Assembly (NCBI RefSeq): GCF_001411555.2
Contig: NC_049903.1
Span: 19,325,234 to 19,389,233 of the forward strand
Origin: Juglans regia
Taxonomy: Eukaryota > Streptophyta > Magnoliopsida > Fagales > Juglandaceae
Reading direction: 5' to 3'
DNA: 64,000 bases
Shown: in pieces, positions 12,897 to 24,126 of the stretch
Position numbering within the stretch: position 1 is the first letter of the stretch
How the letters are laid out: the number at the start of each line of letters is the position of its first letter
Made by a program: the position numbers and the translations under genes
The notes under the pieces: model-generated
Database searches by the model: none
What the model was told of the DNA's origin: nothing
The model's input: the letters and a program-made list of their open reading frames with translations, nothing else

Positions 12897-15281
12897 CATC
12901 TATAAACCAGTTACTAGCACAATTAAAATAAAGTAACACAATTAAAATAAAGAAATGTAACCAACGTTTATTGACAAATAATATGCAATATTATACTCCA
13001 CAATCACAACTCTTCATCCCTCTCATCGGTTAAAATGATAAGCAAGTTATGCTTTGTTCCATCTAACATCTCAAATGGTTCACAATAAATCCGAAAGAGT
13101 GTTTTACATATTGAACACAATAAAAGAGAGAAAAATATAAGGTGAGTTTAAATTTAAAGAGTCACAATATGTTAGTTTTCCTCCTGTTAAACTGCGTACA
13201 TCTGGATTGATAATTTGTTTTCTATTACAAGGTCTTGGAAAAAAGTTCTATTAGCTAAACTTTGTCTAAATCAATGAACTACTTTTCAAAAATAGTTAAA
13301 ATATTAATTTAAAGTTGCAATAGATTGCATTATCATCTCAAGTGTTAAGAAGATATAATTATTTTCTATTTTTAAAATTCTTATCCTGAAATGACCAGAA
13401 TTTGATTTTTAAACTTTTTACGGAAATTTAATAATTTAAATCTCATTTCAGAATAGAGAAAGAAATAAACATTTATTTTGAATCTCAATTTTATTTTGAA
13501 TTAAATGAGTGAAATTTAATAAAAATATACACATTGAGTTAGTAAAATGTGCATACTAATTAGAGTCAATGTTGAACGGCCTAAATTATGAACATTGCAG
13601 TTAAAAATTAACCATTATGATTTCAATTTCTACACTAGGTGGAGTACGTTAAGAAATTTGAACATCTCAATCCACTGTACTTTATCCTGATTGCTATCTT
13701 GGTTTACTGGTCTTTAGCAGGTGGGTCTAGAGTTTGATCGATTACACCAAAAGCATTCATCCATAAACCAGTTATTAGCACAATTACAATCAAGAGATGT
13801 AACCAACTTTTATTTAAAAATAATATGCAATATTATACTCCACAGTCACAACTCTTCATCCCTCTCATCGGTTAAAATGATGTGCAATTTATGTTTTATT
13901 CCATCTAACATCTCAAAAGGTTTACCATAAATCTGAAAGAGTGTTTAACATATTGAACACAATAAAAGAGAGAGAATCATAAGGTGAGTTTAAATTTAAA
14001 GAGTCACAATATATTAGTTTACCTCCTGTTAAACTGTGTACAGCTGGAATGATTACTAGTTTTCTGATACAAGGTCTTGAAAAATTGTCCTATTAACTAA
14101 ACTTTGCCTAAATCAATGAACTACTTTTCAAAGACAATTAGACTTTTAATTTAAAGTTCAAATAGATTGCATTATCATCTCATGTATTTAGAAGAAATAA
14201 TTATTTTCCAGTTTTAAAATTCCTATCCTGAAATGAGCAAAAATTAATTTTTAAACTTTTTTTTCTGAAATTTAAGAATTTGAATATCAATTCAGAATAG
14301 AGAGAGAAATAAACATTTATTTTTAATCTCAATTTTATTTTGAATTAAATGAGTGAAATTTAATAAAAATATACACATTGAGTTGGTAAAATATGAATAC
14401 TAATTAGAGTTAATGTTGAACGGCCTAAATTATGAACATTGCAATTAAAAATTAACCATTACAATTTCAATTTCTTCACAAGGTGGAGTACGTTAAGAAA
14501 TTTGAACATCTCAATCTACTATATTTTATCTCGATTTCTATCTTGGTTTACTGGTCTTTAGCATGTAGGTCTAGAGTTAGATCAACTACTCCAAAAGCAT
14601 TTATCCATAAACAAGTTACTAGCACAATTAAAATAAAGAAATTTAACCACCGTTTATTGAAAAATAATATGCAATATTATACCACATAGTCACAACTCTT
14701 CATCCCTCTCATCGGTTAAAATGATGTGCAATTTATGTTTTGTTCCATCTAACAACTCAAAAGGTTCACCATAAATCTAAAAGAGTATTTGACATATTGA
14801 ACACAATAAAAGAGAGAGAAATATAAGTTGAGTTTAAATTTAAAGAGTCACAATATGTTAGTTTTCTTCCTGTTAAACTGTGTACAGCTGGATTGATAAT
14901 TAGTTATCTGTTACAAGGTCTTGGAAAAATGTCATATTAGCTAAGTTTTGCCTAAATCAATGAACTACTTTTCAAAGACAGTTAAACTTTTAATTTAAAG
15001 TTCAAATAGATTGCATTATCATCTCAAGTGTTAAGAAGATATAATTATTTTCTATTTTTAAAATTCCTATCCTGAAATATCTAAAATTTTATTTTAAAAT
15101 CTAAAATTTAATAATTTCAATTTCAATTTAGTCATCTTTTAATATATATTTGCAGCCAATTCGATTAACCTTGTGTAAAACCTGTGACAGCCTTCAGCCT
15201 CGCCGTCAATTCGATTTCTATCTTGATTTACTGATCTTTAGCAGGTAGGTCTAGAGTTAGATCGACTACTCCAAAAGTATT
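12897..15281 (-). repeat. Higher-order repeat, copy 2 (partial)
   Basis: This copy has units of 861, 844 and 680 bp in the same order as copy 1. Similarity to copy 1 is high through about 15000-15240. It then falls to the background level seen between ordinary units, so the duplicated block probably ends there. Confidence 0.7.
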
Positions 15282-15605
15282 CATCCATAAACCAGTTACT
15301 AGCACAATAAAAATAAAGAAATGTAACCAACGTTTTTTTAAAAATAATATGTAATATTATATTCCATAGTCACAACTCTTCTTCCCTCTCATCGGTTAAA
15401 ATGATATGCAATTTATGTTTTGTTCCATCTAACATATCGAATGGTTCACCATAAATCCGAAAGAGTGTTTGACATATTGAACACAATAAAAGAGAGAAAT
15501 ATAAGTTGAGTTTATATTTAAAGAGTCACAATATGTTAGTTTTCCTCCTGTTAAACTGTGTACAGCTGGAATGATAATTAATTTTTTGTTACAAGGTCTT
15601 GGAAA

Positions 15606-17530
15606 CACGTACAATGTATACATTTTTAAGGTAGTAACTGTTGGGTCGCCTAATTTCATTCATTTAATTCAAAATCAGTAGTTTTAATATTACGTTTGGG
15701 TAGTGAGAAATGTTGAGAAGTGTTGAGAATGTTTATGAATAGTAATGAAAAAGTAATAATAAAATATTGAATAGTAGTAAAAATTAAGTGAAAAGTAATG
15801 AATAGTAGAAAAGTAAGTAAAAAGTAATAATAAAGTAAAGAATAGAAGTGAGAGTACCTCAAGTACTCTCACTTGCCAAGCATACAATCAATAGACTACT
15901 TGAATTCTTAGTGGATCCTATTCGATTTTGTTCTTGATTAAATTTGGGATATTATTTATCATATGTGTAGGGTTGAGAATTGAGTTTTTAGGAGTCGGTA
16001 TCAAGGAATCCGACTTTGTCTCCAACTTAGTTATACTCTAAATCTAAATTTCAACTCTAACTTTGAATTACCGATAATCCAATCTGACTCTATTGAAATG
16101 GGCCGAAAGCCGGATCGTAGTTGGACTTGGACCTTTTTTTTTTTTAGAAATTTGATAAATGACATCTTTCCGAGACCTTTTAAGAAGAAACTAGTTGTCA
16201 TTCAAGTTGTACACGATTTAACAGGAGGGAAACTGACATATTTTGATTCTTTAAATTTCAACTCCCCTTATATTTCTCTCTCTTTTATTGAGTTCAATAT
16301 GTTAAACACTCTTTTGGGTTTCTGGTAAACCTTTTGAGATGTTAGATGGAAAAAAGCATAACATTGCACATTATTCTAACCAATAAGAGGGATGAAGAGT
16401 TGTGACTGTGGAGTATAATATTGCATATTATTTTTTAATAAATGTTTGTTACATTTCTTTATTTTATTTGTGCTAGTAACTGGTTTATCGTTGAGTGCTC
16501 TTGGAGTAGTCAATCTAGCTCTAGACCAACCTGCTAAAGACCAATAAACTTAGATAGAAATCTGGATACAGTAAAGTATTTTGAGATGTTCAAATTTCTT
16601 AACGTACTCAACCTTATGAAGAAATTGAAATCACAAGGGTTAATTTTAAAATAGAATGGTCATAATTTTGGCCGTTCAACATTTACTCTAATTAGTAAGC
16701 ATATTTTACCAAATCAATGTGTATATTTTTATGGTTGAACAACCTAATCTTACTTATTTAATTCAAAATAAATAGTTGTGATTTAAACTCCACATGGATA
16801 GACTACTTGAATCTCTTGAGGATCCTATCCAATTTGCTTCTTGGTTAATTTTGGGATGGTATTTACCATATGAGTAGGGTTTAGCATCGACTTTGTGGGA
16901 GTCAATATCCAGGATTCCGACTTCGACTTTAAAAACTGTTGGTTATATTTCTTTATTTTATTTGTACTAGTAATTGATTTATGGACGAGTGTTTTTGGTG
17001 CAGTCGATCTAGCTCTCAAACTACTTGACAAAGACTACTAAACCTAAATAGAAAATGGGATGGAGTACAATAAATGTTCGATCTTCTTAACGTCCTCCAT
17101 CTTGTGAAGGAATTGAAATCACAAGGGTTAAGTTTTAAATAGAATAGTCTTAATTTGGGCAGTTCAACATTTTATAGTTATTAATTAGTAATTACCATAT
17201 TTTACCAACACGTACAATGTGTAGATTTTTAAGGTAGTAAATGTTGAATTGCCTAATTTCATACATTTAATTCATAATCAATAGTTGTGATTTAAACTCC
17301 ACAATGATAGACTACTTGAACACTTGGTGGATCCTATCCGATTTTCTTCTTGATTAATTTTGGGATATTATTTATCATATAGTAGGGTTGATAATCAACT
17401 TTTTTGGAATTGGTATCAAGGAATCTGACTCCAACTCCGACTCCGATTTAGTCTGACTTCTGAACTTCAACTCCAACTTTGAATTACCCATAATCCGATC
17501 CAAGTCTAGTAAAATGGGCCGAAAGCCAGA
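15606..17530 (+). repeat. Tandem array, right forward block
   Basis: Forward units resume with landmarks at about 16465 and 16955. The pattern in this flank is an alternation of a ~495 bp and a ~910 bp half-unit (about 1.4 kb together), also seen at 20788/21285/22195/22690. Two patches with GAATCGACTTTTT/GAGTCGGTATC-like wording at 15970 and 17390 resemble transposon subterminal sequence. A MITE (15693-15882) interrupts the first unit. Confidence 0.75.
15693..15882. mobile_element. Tourist/Harbinger-like MITE in the array
   Basis: The ends CGTTTGGGTAGTG and CACTTGCCAAGCA are imperfect inverted repeats, and the interior has many AGTAATG/GAATAGTAG words. TTA adjoins the left end. The right target copy is not clear. 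It belongs to the same broad family as those at 26803, 37368, 44179, 49679 and 55970. Confidence 0.6.
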
Positions 17531-17768
17531 TCGTTTTTATGAACACCAAGGTGGACCAAATCTTAAAGATCCTTTGCATGTTTCAGATGGAGTAATCACA
17601 AGATCGAGAGTTAAGTGCAAGGAAGCAATGCAAGGATTGGTGCAATCCACTTGGGACGAGTCTAGCAACAGCCAAATATTCAAGATGGGCTTGAGAGAAG
17701 GGAATCCAGTGATAATCCACGTGATACAAGCTATGGAAGAGTGCAACATAAATTATAGCCTATTATTA
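17531..17768 (+). pseudogene. 3' end of Ty3/gypsy polyprotein, copy B
   Basis: An open stretch ends at a TGA near 17783 and reads FYEHQGGPNLKDPLHVSDG, ITRSR and AMQGLVQSTWDE. I recognise it as the tail of plant Ty3/gypsy polyproteins, just before the 3' LTR. It begins abruptly at the array border. Confidence 0.65.
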
Positions 17769-18294
17769 TGTTTATGTGATTGAAGATCTTGGACTTGTTT
17801 ATTTCATTAAATGGGCTTAATTTATTAGTTATAGGAATTAGTCTAGAATAATAGGGCTTAAGGATGTTTGGCCCACAGATATTTTATTTTGTTGAATTAG
17901 GGTTTCAAGAAGTTACTATAGCCGCAACACTATTCACTCATGGGCATTTTTGGAAGATGGGGATTTATTTTGCCTAGAGTTTTAATTAGGTTTTGCTTTA
18001 AATACTCTTTATAGCCTCATTTTAATTAGTTTATGAAATTTGATGAATTTATTCATTGTGAGTTGAGTTTATCTCCTCTTGTTCTTTAATAAATTTTTGA
18101 ACTTTTTAAGGGCAAATCACAACTTTTGTGGCGTTCTTCCTTATAATTTAGGTTCTTGAGACAAGTTCTTGAAACGAGTTCCTCAACGGGTCTAAATATT
18201 TCATTGGCTTGATTTTGGCTTTCTTGGGTGAGTTTTCAAATTGATTATAGGTTCAAGGGATTTCATTCCTACGGATTCATATCATTTGGTATTT
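17769..18294 (+). repeat. LTR of element copy B
   Basis: It starts TGTTTATGTGATTGAAG and ends TTCATATCA, immediately before a decayed Met primer site (TTTGGTATTTATAAAAG) at about 18296-18308. A TATA-like CTTTATAGCC lies at about 18008. It matches 3760-3122 in inverted orientation. No partner LTR is found downstream because the element is cut at 19765. Confidence 0.75.
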
Positions 18295-18769
18295 ATAAAA
18301 GAAAATGTAGTATATTCAAAAGTTGCTACATAGTCACAACAAAGAGAAAGAAAGACATTTGTTGATTGAGTTTTATCATCAAAGGGGCATAATACATCTT
18401 TCTAGTTGGTATCTCGTTTTATAATTACTCTTTCCCTCGTATAAATTCCTTGAGTCTCGTGTCATTTTATTCATTCTTTATTTCTTTTTCTTGTTTCTTG
18501 AACCTATTGCTGGTTGGAATAATACAAGGTTGTATTGTCTTGATTAGTTCAACTAGTTTTTAAAGAATTTGAGCAGGAAAACTATTGAGGTAAAAGGCAA
18601 GAGAATGTGAAACTATTATTGGAAAAAAGTCAATTAAGAGCGAAACACGAGCTGAGTGTCATTATTCAAGTGTAAACACGTAAGGGAGTGTGTGAGGTTT
18701 TTCACTAACATTCTTTTTGTGCAACACATTACAATGTCTCATAGGAGTGACTAATCACCAAAGGGGATG

Positions 18770-19263
18770 GAAGATAACTCATCATTTGTATTGCAAGTCA
18801 TGCAACAACAGTTTGAGCGATAGAACTTGGTGTTGGGTGAAGTGAGGGATATGATGGATCAACGAGATACAATGTGCAGAAAACTGCAAGGTGAGAGAGA
18901 TAGGAAGAGGCGTGAGCCTAATATTAAATATAAGTGTAAGAATGAAGAGTATGGTGAGTCTTTTGTTGCCAGGCGTGCTATCAATACACAAATTAAGATG
19001 GATGATACAGAGCAGCAGAGCGAGAACATTTTTCATACTAGATGCCACATCAACAATAAGGTATGTAGTATGAATATTGATGGGAGGAGTTGTATTAATT
19101 TGGCTAGCACTACTTTAGTTGAGAAATTGAATTTACCAACCTTGAAACACCCTAGACCATACAAGTTGCAGTGGTTGAGTGATTGTGAGAAGGTTAGGGT
19201 AAATAAGCAACTATTAGGAGAAAGAGAGAGTGAAAAAGAAAATAGAGAGGTTCCTGAGAGTTA
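18770..19263 (+). pseudogene. gag/protease remnant, copy B
   Basis: An ATG at 18769 begins MEDNSSFVLQVMQQQFER followed by a stop. The frame then continues as LVLGEVRDMMD to a fused gag/protease segment with FHTRCHINNKVCSMNIDGRS and LASTTLVEKLNLPTLKHPRP. As in copy A, the usual gag core and zinc knuckle between these parts are missing. The frame ends at 19263 in the charged tail. Confidence 0.7.
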
Positions 19264-19764
19264 GGAAAAAAGAGTGGAACCACGATAGGAAAAAGAAAGA
19301 TAGATTGCAAAGAGAAAACAGAAAAACAAAAGTAATTTTTATGCTAAAGCAAGCTTTTATACTAACGAATTTAACGACTCTTTGCCTAGTGTTGTTGTTT
19401 CTTTATTGCAGGGATATGAGGTCATGATTTCTAGTAGTGTGTTTAGTGGATTACTACCTATTAAAGAGATAGAGCATTACATTGATTTTGTGTCAGGTGC
19501 GACAATCCCTACCTGACCTTTATTTGAAGAACATGAGTCATTGGCGCACTTGAAGGGACAATGTAAGTTGAATAGAATGCATGCCAAGTAGGTGCAATTC
19601 ATTGAGACATTTCCTCATGTAATCAAGTACATACAAGGTAAGGAAAATTTTGCGGTTGATGCTTTAGCAAGAAGGTATGTCTTTGTCATCATTTTAGATG
19701 CAAAGTTATTGAGACTTGAATATGATAAGAAATTATATGTTAATGATGATGGCTTGGCTAGTGT
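19264..19764 (+). pseudogene. Protease-linker/RNase H tail, copy B
   Basis: It carries SLLQGYEVM then [15 protein letters not shown], a stop, and [23 protein letters not shown], a stop, then [20 protein letters not shown]. The junction that removes reverse transcriptase is the same as in copy A. Coding similarity ends where the hAT-type end begins. Confidence 0.75.
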
Positions 19765-20481
19765 TAGGGGTGGGCAGCGGGGGCCCACACCTCGTTGCCC
19801 CGCCCCTTTTGCCCCGCCCCCGCCCATGCAGGGCGAGGGTTCCAACCCTCTCGAGTAGGGTGAGGGGGGCCTCGCCCGCACCCCTGGAGGCCTGCAAAGG
19901 CAGGGGACGGAGGGGGCTAATCCCCGCCCAGCTTAAATATATATATAATTAAAATTATATATATAAATTAAAAAATTAAAAAACCCCATAAGTAATTGAA
20001 ACGGCGCCATTTTGTACATGACAAAACGGCACCGTTTCAAATTTAGTTAAGTTCCCCCTCCCCTCGCGTCCTTCTTGAGCTCTCTTCTCTCTCAGACTCA
20101 CTCTCTCTCTGTCTCTCACTCTCTCGTGCTCTCTCAATCTCTGTCTCTCTCGCTTGATCTCTTCTCTCTCTCGCAAAACTGCACGAGCACCACCGAGACT
20201 CCACCGTTGTTTGAACTTTGCATTTTGCAACATCGCATTCGCCAACACTCAAAGGTAAGACATCTAAAATCCTAAATTTTATTTTTTGAGCTTTGGATTG
20301 GAGATTGGAGGAATGAAAGGTTGAATCGGAGATGGAGGATGAGAATGATTGTGAATTTGTGTTGTGAATTGATTTGTGCATGTGTTTGAAATTTATCTCT
20401 TCTCTCTGTTTGCTTTTTTTTTTTTTTTTTTTTGTAGTTTGTATTTTACTATTTTTGGGTGTTCAAATTTGGAACCCTAAA
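19765..20481 (+). mobile_element. 5' portion of a hAT-type DNA transposon
   Basis: It starts TAGGGGTGGGCAGCGGGGG and continues with a GC-rich subterminal patch to about 19930, a short AT-rich spacer, an AAACGGCGCC hairpin (19996-20040), and a CT-rich leader (20060-20180). The leader ends CACTCAAAG followed by GTAAGACATC, a good splice donor. This layout is what I expect of the untranslated 5' end of a plant hAT element. The body and 3' end are absent. The same layout in reverse occurs at 48577-49602. The hAT assignment rests on end sequence and layout only. Confidence 0.55.
19996..20040. repeat. AAACGGCGCC-type hairpin
   Basis: TTGAAACGGCGCCATTTTGT, five loop bases ACATG, then the near-exact reverse complement ACAAAACGGCACCGTTTCAA, with two mismatches over 20 pairs. 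Its place just before the CT-rich leader suggests a promoter element of the transposon. Confidence 0.75.
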
Positions 20482-22960
20482 TCTTTCCAAGACTTGGTAA
20501 GAGAAAACTAGTTGTCATTCTAGCTGTACATGGTTTAACAAGAGGAAAACTAACATATTTTTTTCTCTTTATATTAAACTCTCCTTACATTTCTCTATCT
20601 TTTATTGTGTTCAATATGTTAAACACTATTTCGGATTTCTGGTTAATCTTTTGATATGTTAGATGGAACAAAGCATAACATTGCACATCATTCTAACCAA
20701 TGAGGGGGATGAAGAGTTGTGACTGTGGAGTATAATATTGCATATCATTTTCTAATAAGCGTTGGTTACATTTCTTTATTTTATTTGTGCTAGTAACTGG
20801 TTTATGGAGGAGTGCTCTTGGAGTAGTTGAACTAGCTCTAGACCTATCTGCTAAAAACCAGTAAACCTAGATAGAATTTAGGATAGAGTACAGTGGATTG
20901 AGATATTCAAATTTCTTAACATACTCCACCTTGTGAATACAATTGAAATCACAAGGGTAAATTTTTAAATAGAATAGTCATAATATGGGTTGTTCAACAT
21001 TTACTCTATTCAATAAAGTCATTTTACCAACTCAATGTGTATATTTTTATGGTTGAACAACATAATCTCATTCATTTGATTCAAAATCAATAGTTATGAT
21101 TTAAACTCCACAAGGATAGACTAATTGAACCTCTGGAGGATCCTATTCGGTTTTCTTCTTGGTTAATTTTGGAATGATATTTACCATATGAGTAGGGTTG
21201 AGTGTCGACTTTGTGGGAATTAGTATCCAGGATTCCGACTCCGACTCTAAAAAATGTTAGTTATATTTCTTTATTTTATTCATGCTAGTAATCGATTTAT
21301 GGACGAGTGTTATTTAATGTTGTTGATATAGCTTTACAACTATCTGTCAAAGACCAATAAACCTAGATAGAAAATGAGATGGAGTACAATAGATGTTCCA
21401 ACTTCTTAACGTACTCCATCTTGTGAAAGAATTCAAATCACAAGGTTTAAGTTTTAAACAGAATGGTCTTTATTTGGGTAGTTCAACATTTTATAGTTAT
21501 TAATTACCACATTTTACCAACACGTACAATGTGTACATTTTTAAGGTAATAAATGTTGAATCGCCTAATTTCATACATTTAATTCATAATCAATAGTTGT
21601 GATTTAAACTCCACAACGATAGACTACTTGAACTCTTGGTGGATCCTATTCGATTTTCGTCTTGATTAATTTTGGGATATTATTTATTGTATGAGTAGGG
21701 TTGAGAATCGACTTTTTCTGAGTCAGTATCAAGGAATCTTACTCCAACTCCGATTTAGTTTGACTCTTAATCTGAACTTCAACTCCAACTTTGAATTACC
21801 AATAATCCGATCCGACTCTATTGAAATGGGTTGAAAGCCGGATCGTAGTTGGACTTGATCTTTCTTTTTTTTTTTTTTTTAGAAATTTGATAAAGGACAT
21901 ATTTCCAGGACTTGGTAACATAAAACTAGTTGCCATTCCAATTGTACACGGTTTAACAAGAGGAAAGCTAACATTTTGACTTTTTAAATTTAAACTCCCT
22001 TTATATTTCTCTATATTTTATTGTGTTCAATGTGTTAAACACTCTTTCGGATTTATGGTGAACCTTTTGAAATGTTAGATGGAATAAAGCATAACATTGC
22101 ACATCATTCTAACCAATGTGAGGAATGAAGAGTTGTAACTGTAGAGTATAATATTGCATATTATTTTCCAATAAACATGGGTTACTTTTCTTTATTTTAT
22201 TTTTTCTAGTAACTGGTTTATGGATAAGTGCTCTTGGAGTAGTCGATCTAGATCTAGACCTACCTACTAAAGACCAATAAACCTAGATAGAAATCGGGAT
22301 AGAGTACAATGGATTGAGATGTTCATATTTCTTAACGTACTCCACCTTGTAAAGAAATTGAATTGCTAGGGTTAATTTTTAATTAAAATGGTCAAAATTT
22401 GGACCGTTCAACATTTATTCTAATTACTTAGCACATTTTACCAACTCAATGTGTATATTTTTATGGTTGAACAACCTAATCTCACTCATTTAATTCAAAA
22501 TAAATAGTTGTGATTTAAACTCCACAAGGATAGATGACTTAAAACCTTTGGAGGATCCTATCCGGTTTTCTTCTTGGTTAATTTTGGAATAGTATTTACC
22601 ATATGAGTAGGGTTGAGTATCGACTTTGTGGGAGTTTGTATCCAGGATTCTAACTCCCACTCTAAAAAACATTGGTTATATTTCTTTATTTTATTTGTGC
22701 TAGTCGTCGATTTATGGACGAGTGTTCTTGGTGCTGTCGACCTAGCTCTAAAATTACTTGCCAAAGACATTGAAACCTAGATAGAAAATAGGATGGAGTA
22801 CAATAGATGTTCGAATTTCTTAAAGTACTCCATCTTTTGAAGGAATTGAAATCACAAGGGTTAAGTTTTAAATAGAATGGTTTTAATTTGGGCAGTTCAG
22901 CATTTTATAGTTATTAGTTAGTAGTTACCACATTTTACCAACACGTACAATAATGAGATG
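20482..22960 (+). repeat. Tandem array, block right of the retroelement
   Basis: Forward units have landmarks at about 20788, 21285, 22195 and 22690, alternating ~497 and ~910 bp. The unit continues the one broken at 17530, which shows that copy B and the hAT fragment entered an existing array. The array fades at about 22950. Confidence 0.75.
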
Positions 22961-24126
22961 AGATGAAACACTTTTACTATTCAAATAGGGCCTTGTGCTT
23001 TCGACTTTTAAAATTCCATAACATTTCAAATTATCTTAAATTTATGATCATTCAACACATAAATGGATGATGTGATTTAGCCACAACAAGTGACATTCGT
23101 TTGTGGGATTATTTTTGTGTAATTTATTTATGGTTAAAGTATTTCTCTTAATGAAAATATGACAAAATGTTATAAATTAAAGTAGGAGTGTTTCTGGCCT
23201 ATAAAACCTCATGTACCGAAGGGTCTTTTGTGTGTTATAAGGGTTGTATAAATAAAAACTAAATGAAAAGTAAAAAAAGCCCGAGGAAATTAAAATTATT
23301 CGAATAATTATAAAAAAAATATTTAAACAATGTTTAGGTGGCAAGATAGAAGCAAAATATGTTGCACTGAAAATTGTATGGGTAACAGATGATTCTGAGG
23401 TCTCCAAAGTTCTCTTTTGTTGTTACTTTGATAGTGTTTACTGTTTAGCTCTATATATTTTGATAAAATTACAATACTTTTGTAATTATTTTTAATAAAT
23501 ATCTTCCATTTAAAACATGATTATAAAAAAATATATATAAAAAGGGCAATTGATCAGTTTCCTATACCCGCAACCCTCGTCTGTTTCGGATGCTACCACC
23601 GGGGGAAAAGTAAAACGTACATTGTGGACTTAGAAAAGCCATTCAGCCCCAATCTAAGGCTTTTTAAAGCAAACTTGAAAAAGTTTAAGAGGGGAAGTAA
23701 TCATATCCAAGACCAATTCAACAAGGAAAGTCGGTATTCCATTCCTTGTTGCTTAAAAATCATGTTTCAATTAAAATACGCTTTATGCGATCCTACTCCA
23801 TGAATAGGTAAAGCACCATTATCATGGCTGTTTGTCTGTGGCATTAGTCATAGTTCAATAGGCCTTGATGGAATCCTGTTTATGGTACATTCATCGAAGA
23901 TTCCCAGAAAAGGAAAAACAGCCAAAAGTTACAGTTCAATCCCAACACGAGAGAGAGAGAGAGAGAGAGTACAAATAATATGCTTAAAACTACAATTGAC
24001 ATAAACTAAAACATAAGTTAAATTAGCAAAGCCTCCACTCGCTAGCTTTTTCAATCAGTACTTGTAACATGAGCTTATATGAAGTTCAGAAACTTGAGTA
24101 TACACAAGATTGTCACAAACGACGAC
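22961..24126. other. Intergenic stretch, no gene seen
   Basis: It contains a truncated MITE end (ATGAGATGAGATGAAAC at about 22955-22975), AT-rich sequence, an unidentified moderately GC-richer patch (23570-23760), a (GA)n run at 23949-23968, and probably the 3' untranslated region of the WD40 gene on the minus strand. Short frames here resemble nothing I know. Confidence 0.5.

Larger units (their letters stand above)
6716..15605 (-). repeat. Tandem array, 8.9 kb reverse-orientation block
   Basis: Twelve reverse landmarks (CATCCATAAACCAGTTACTA and variants) start at 6990, 7646, 8291, 8990, 9829, 10671, 11515, 12195, 12897, 13758, 14602 and 15282. Spacings are 656, 645, 699, 839, 842, 844, 680, 702, 861, 844 and 680. 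Two unit types are present. Short units carry a joint reading GCAGCCAATTCGATTAACC. Long units instead carry about 160 extra bases including GAATTAAATGAGTGAAATTT. The orientation flips at about 6716-6730 and again at 15605, where reverse sequence ending GGTCTTGGAAA meets forward CACGTACAATG. No known satellite or transposon family is recognised. Confidence 0.85.
17531..19764 (+). mobile_element. Degenerate non-autonomous Ty3/gypsy element, copy B
   Basis: Order on the plus strand: polyprotein 3' end (17531-17768), LTR (17769-18294), primer site, leader, gag/protease remnant, RNase H tail, then truncation by a hAT-type element at 19765. It is the inverted counterpart of copy A, with the same permuted order and the same loss of gag core and RT. 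It carries one further deletion: after VNKQ the protease C-terminal half is missing. Several in-frame stops are present. Its left edge replaces about 60 bp of an array unit, so it is not a clean insertion. Confidence 0.85.

Noticed and set aside
3996..22960. Classical centromeric satellite
   Set aside because: Unit lengths vary from 495 to 920 bp, orientations mix, and single-copy genes lie a few kilobases away. Position and copy number would be needed for such a claim.
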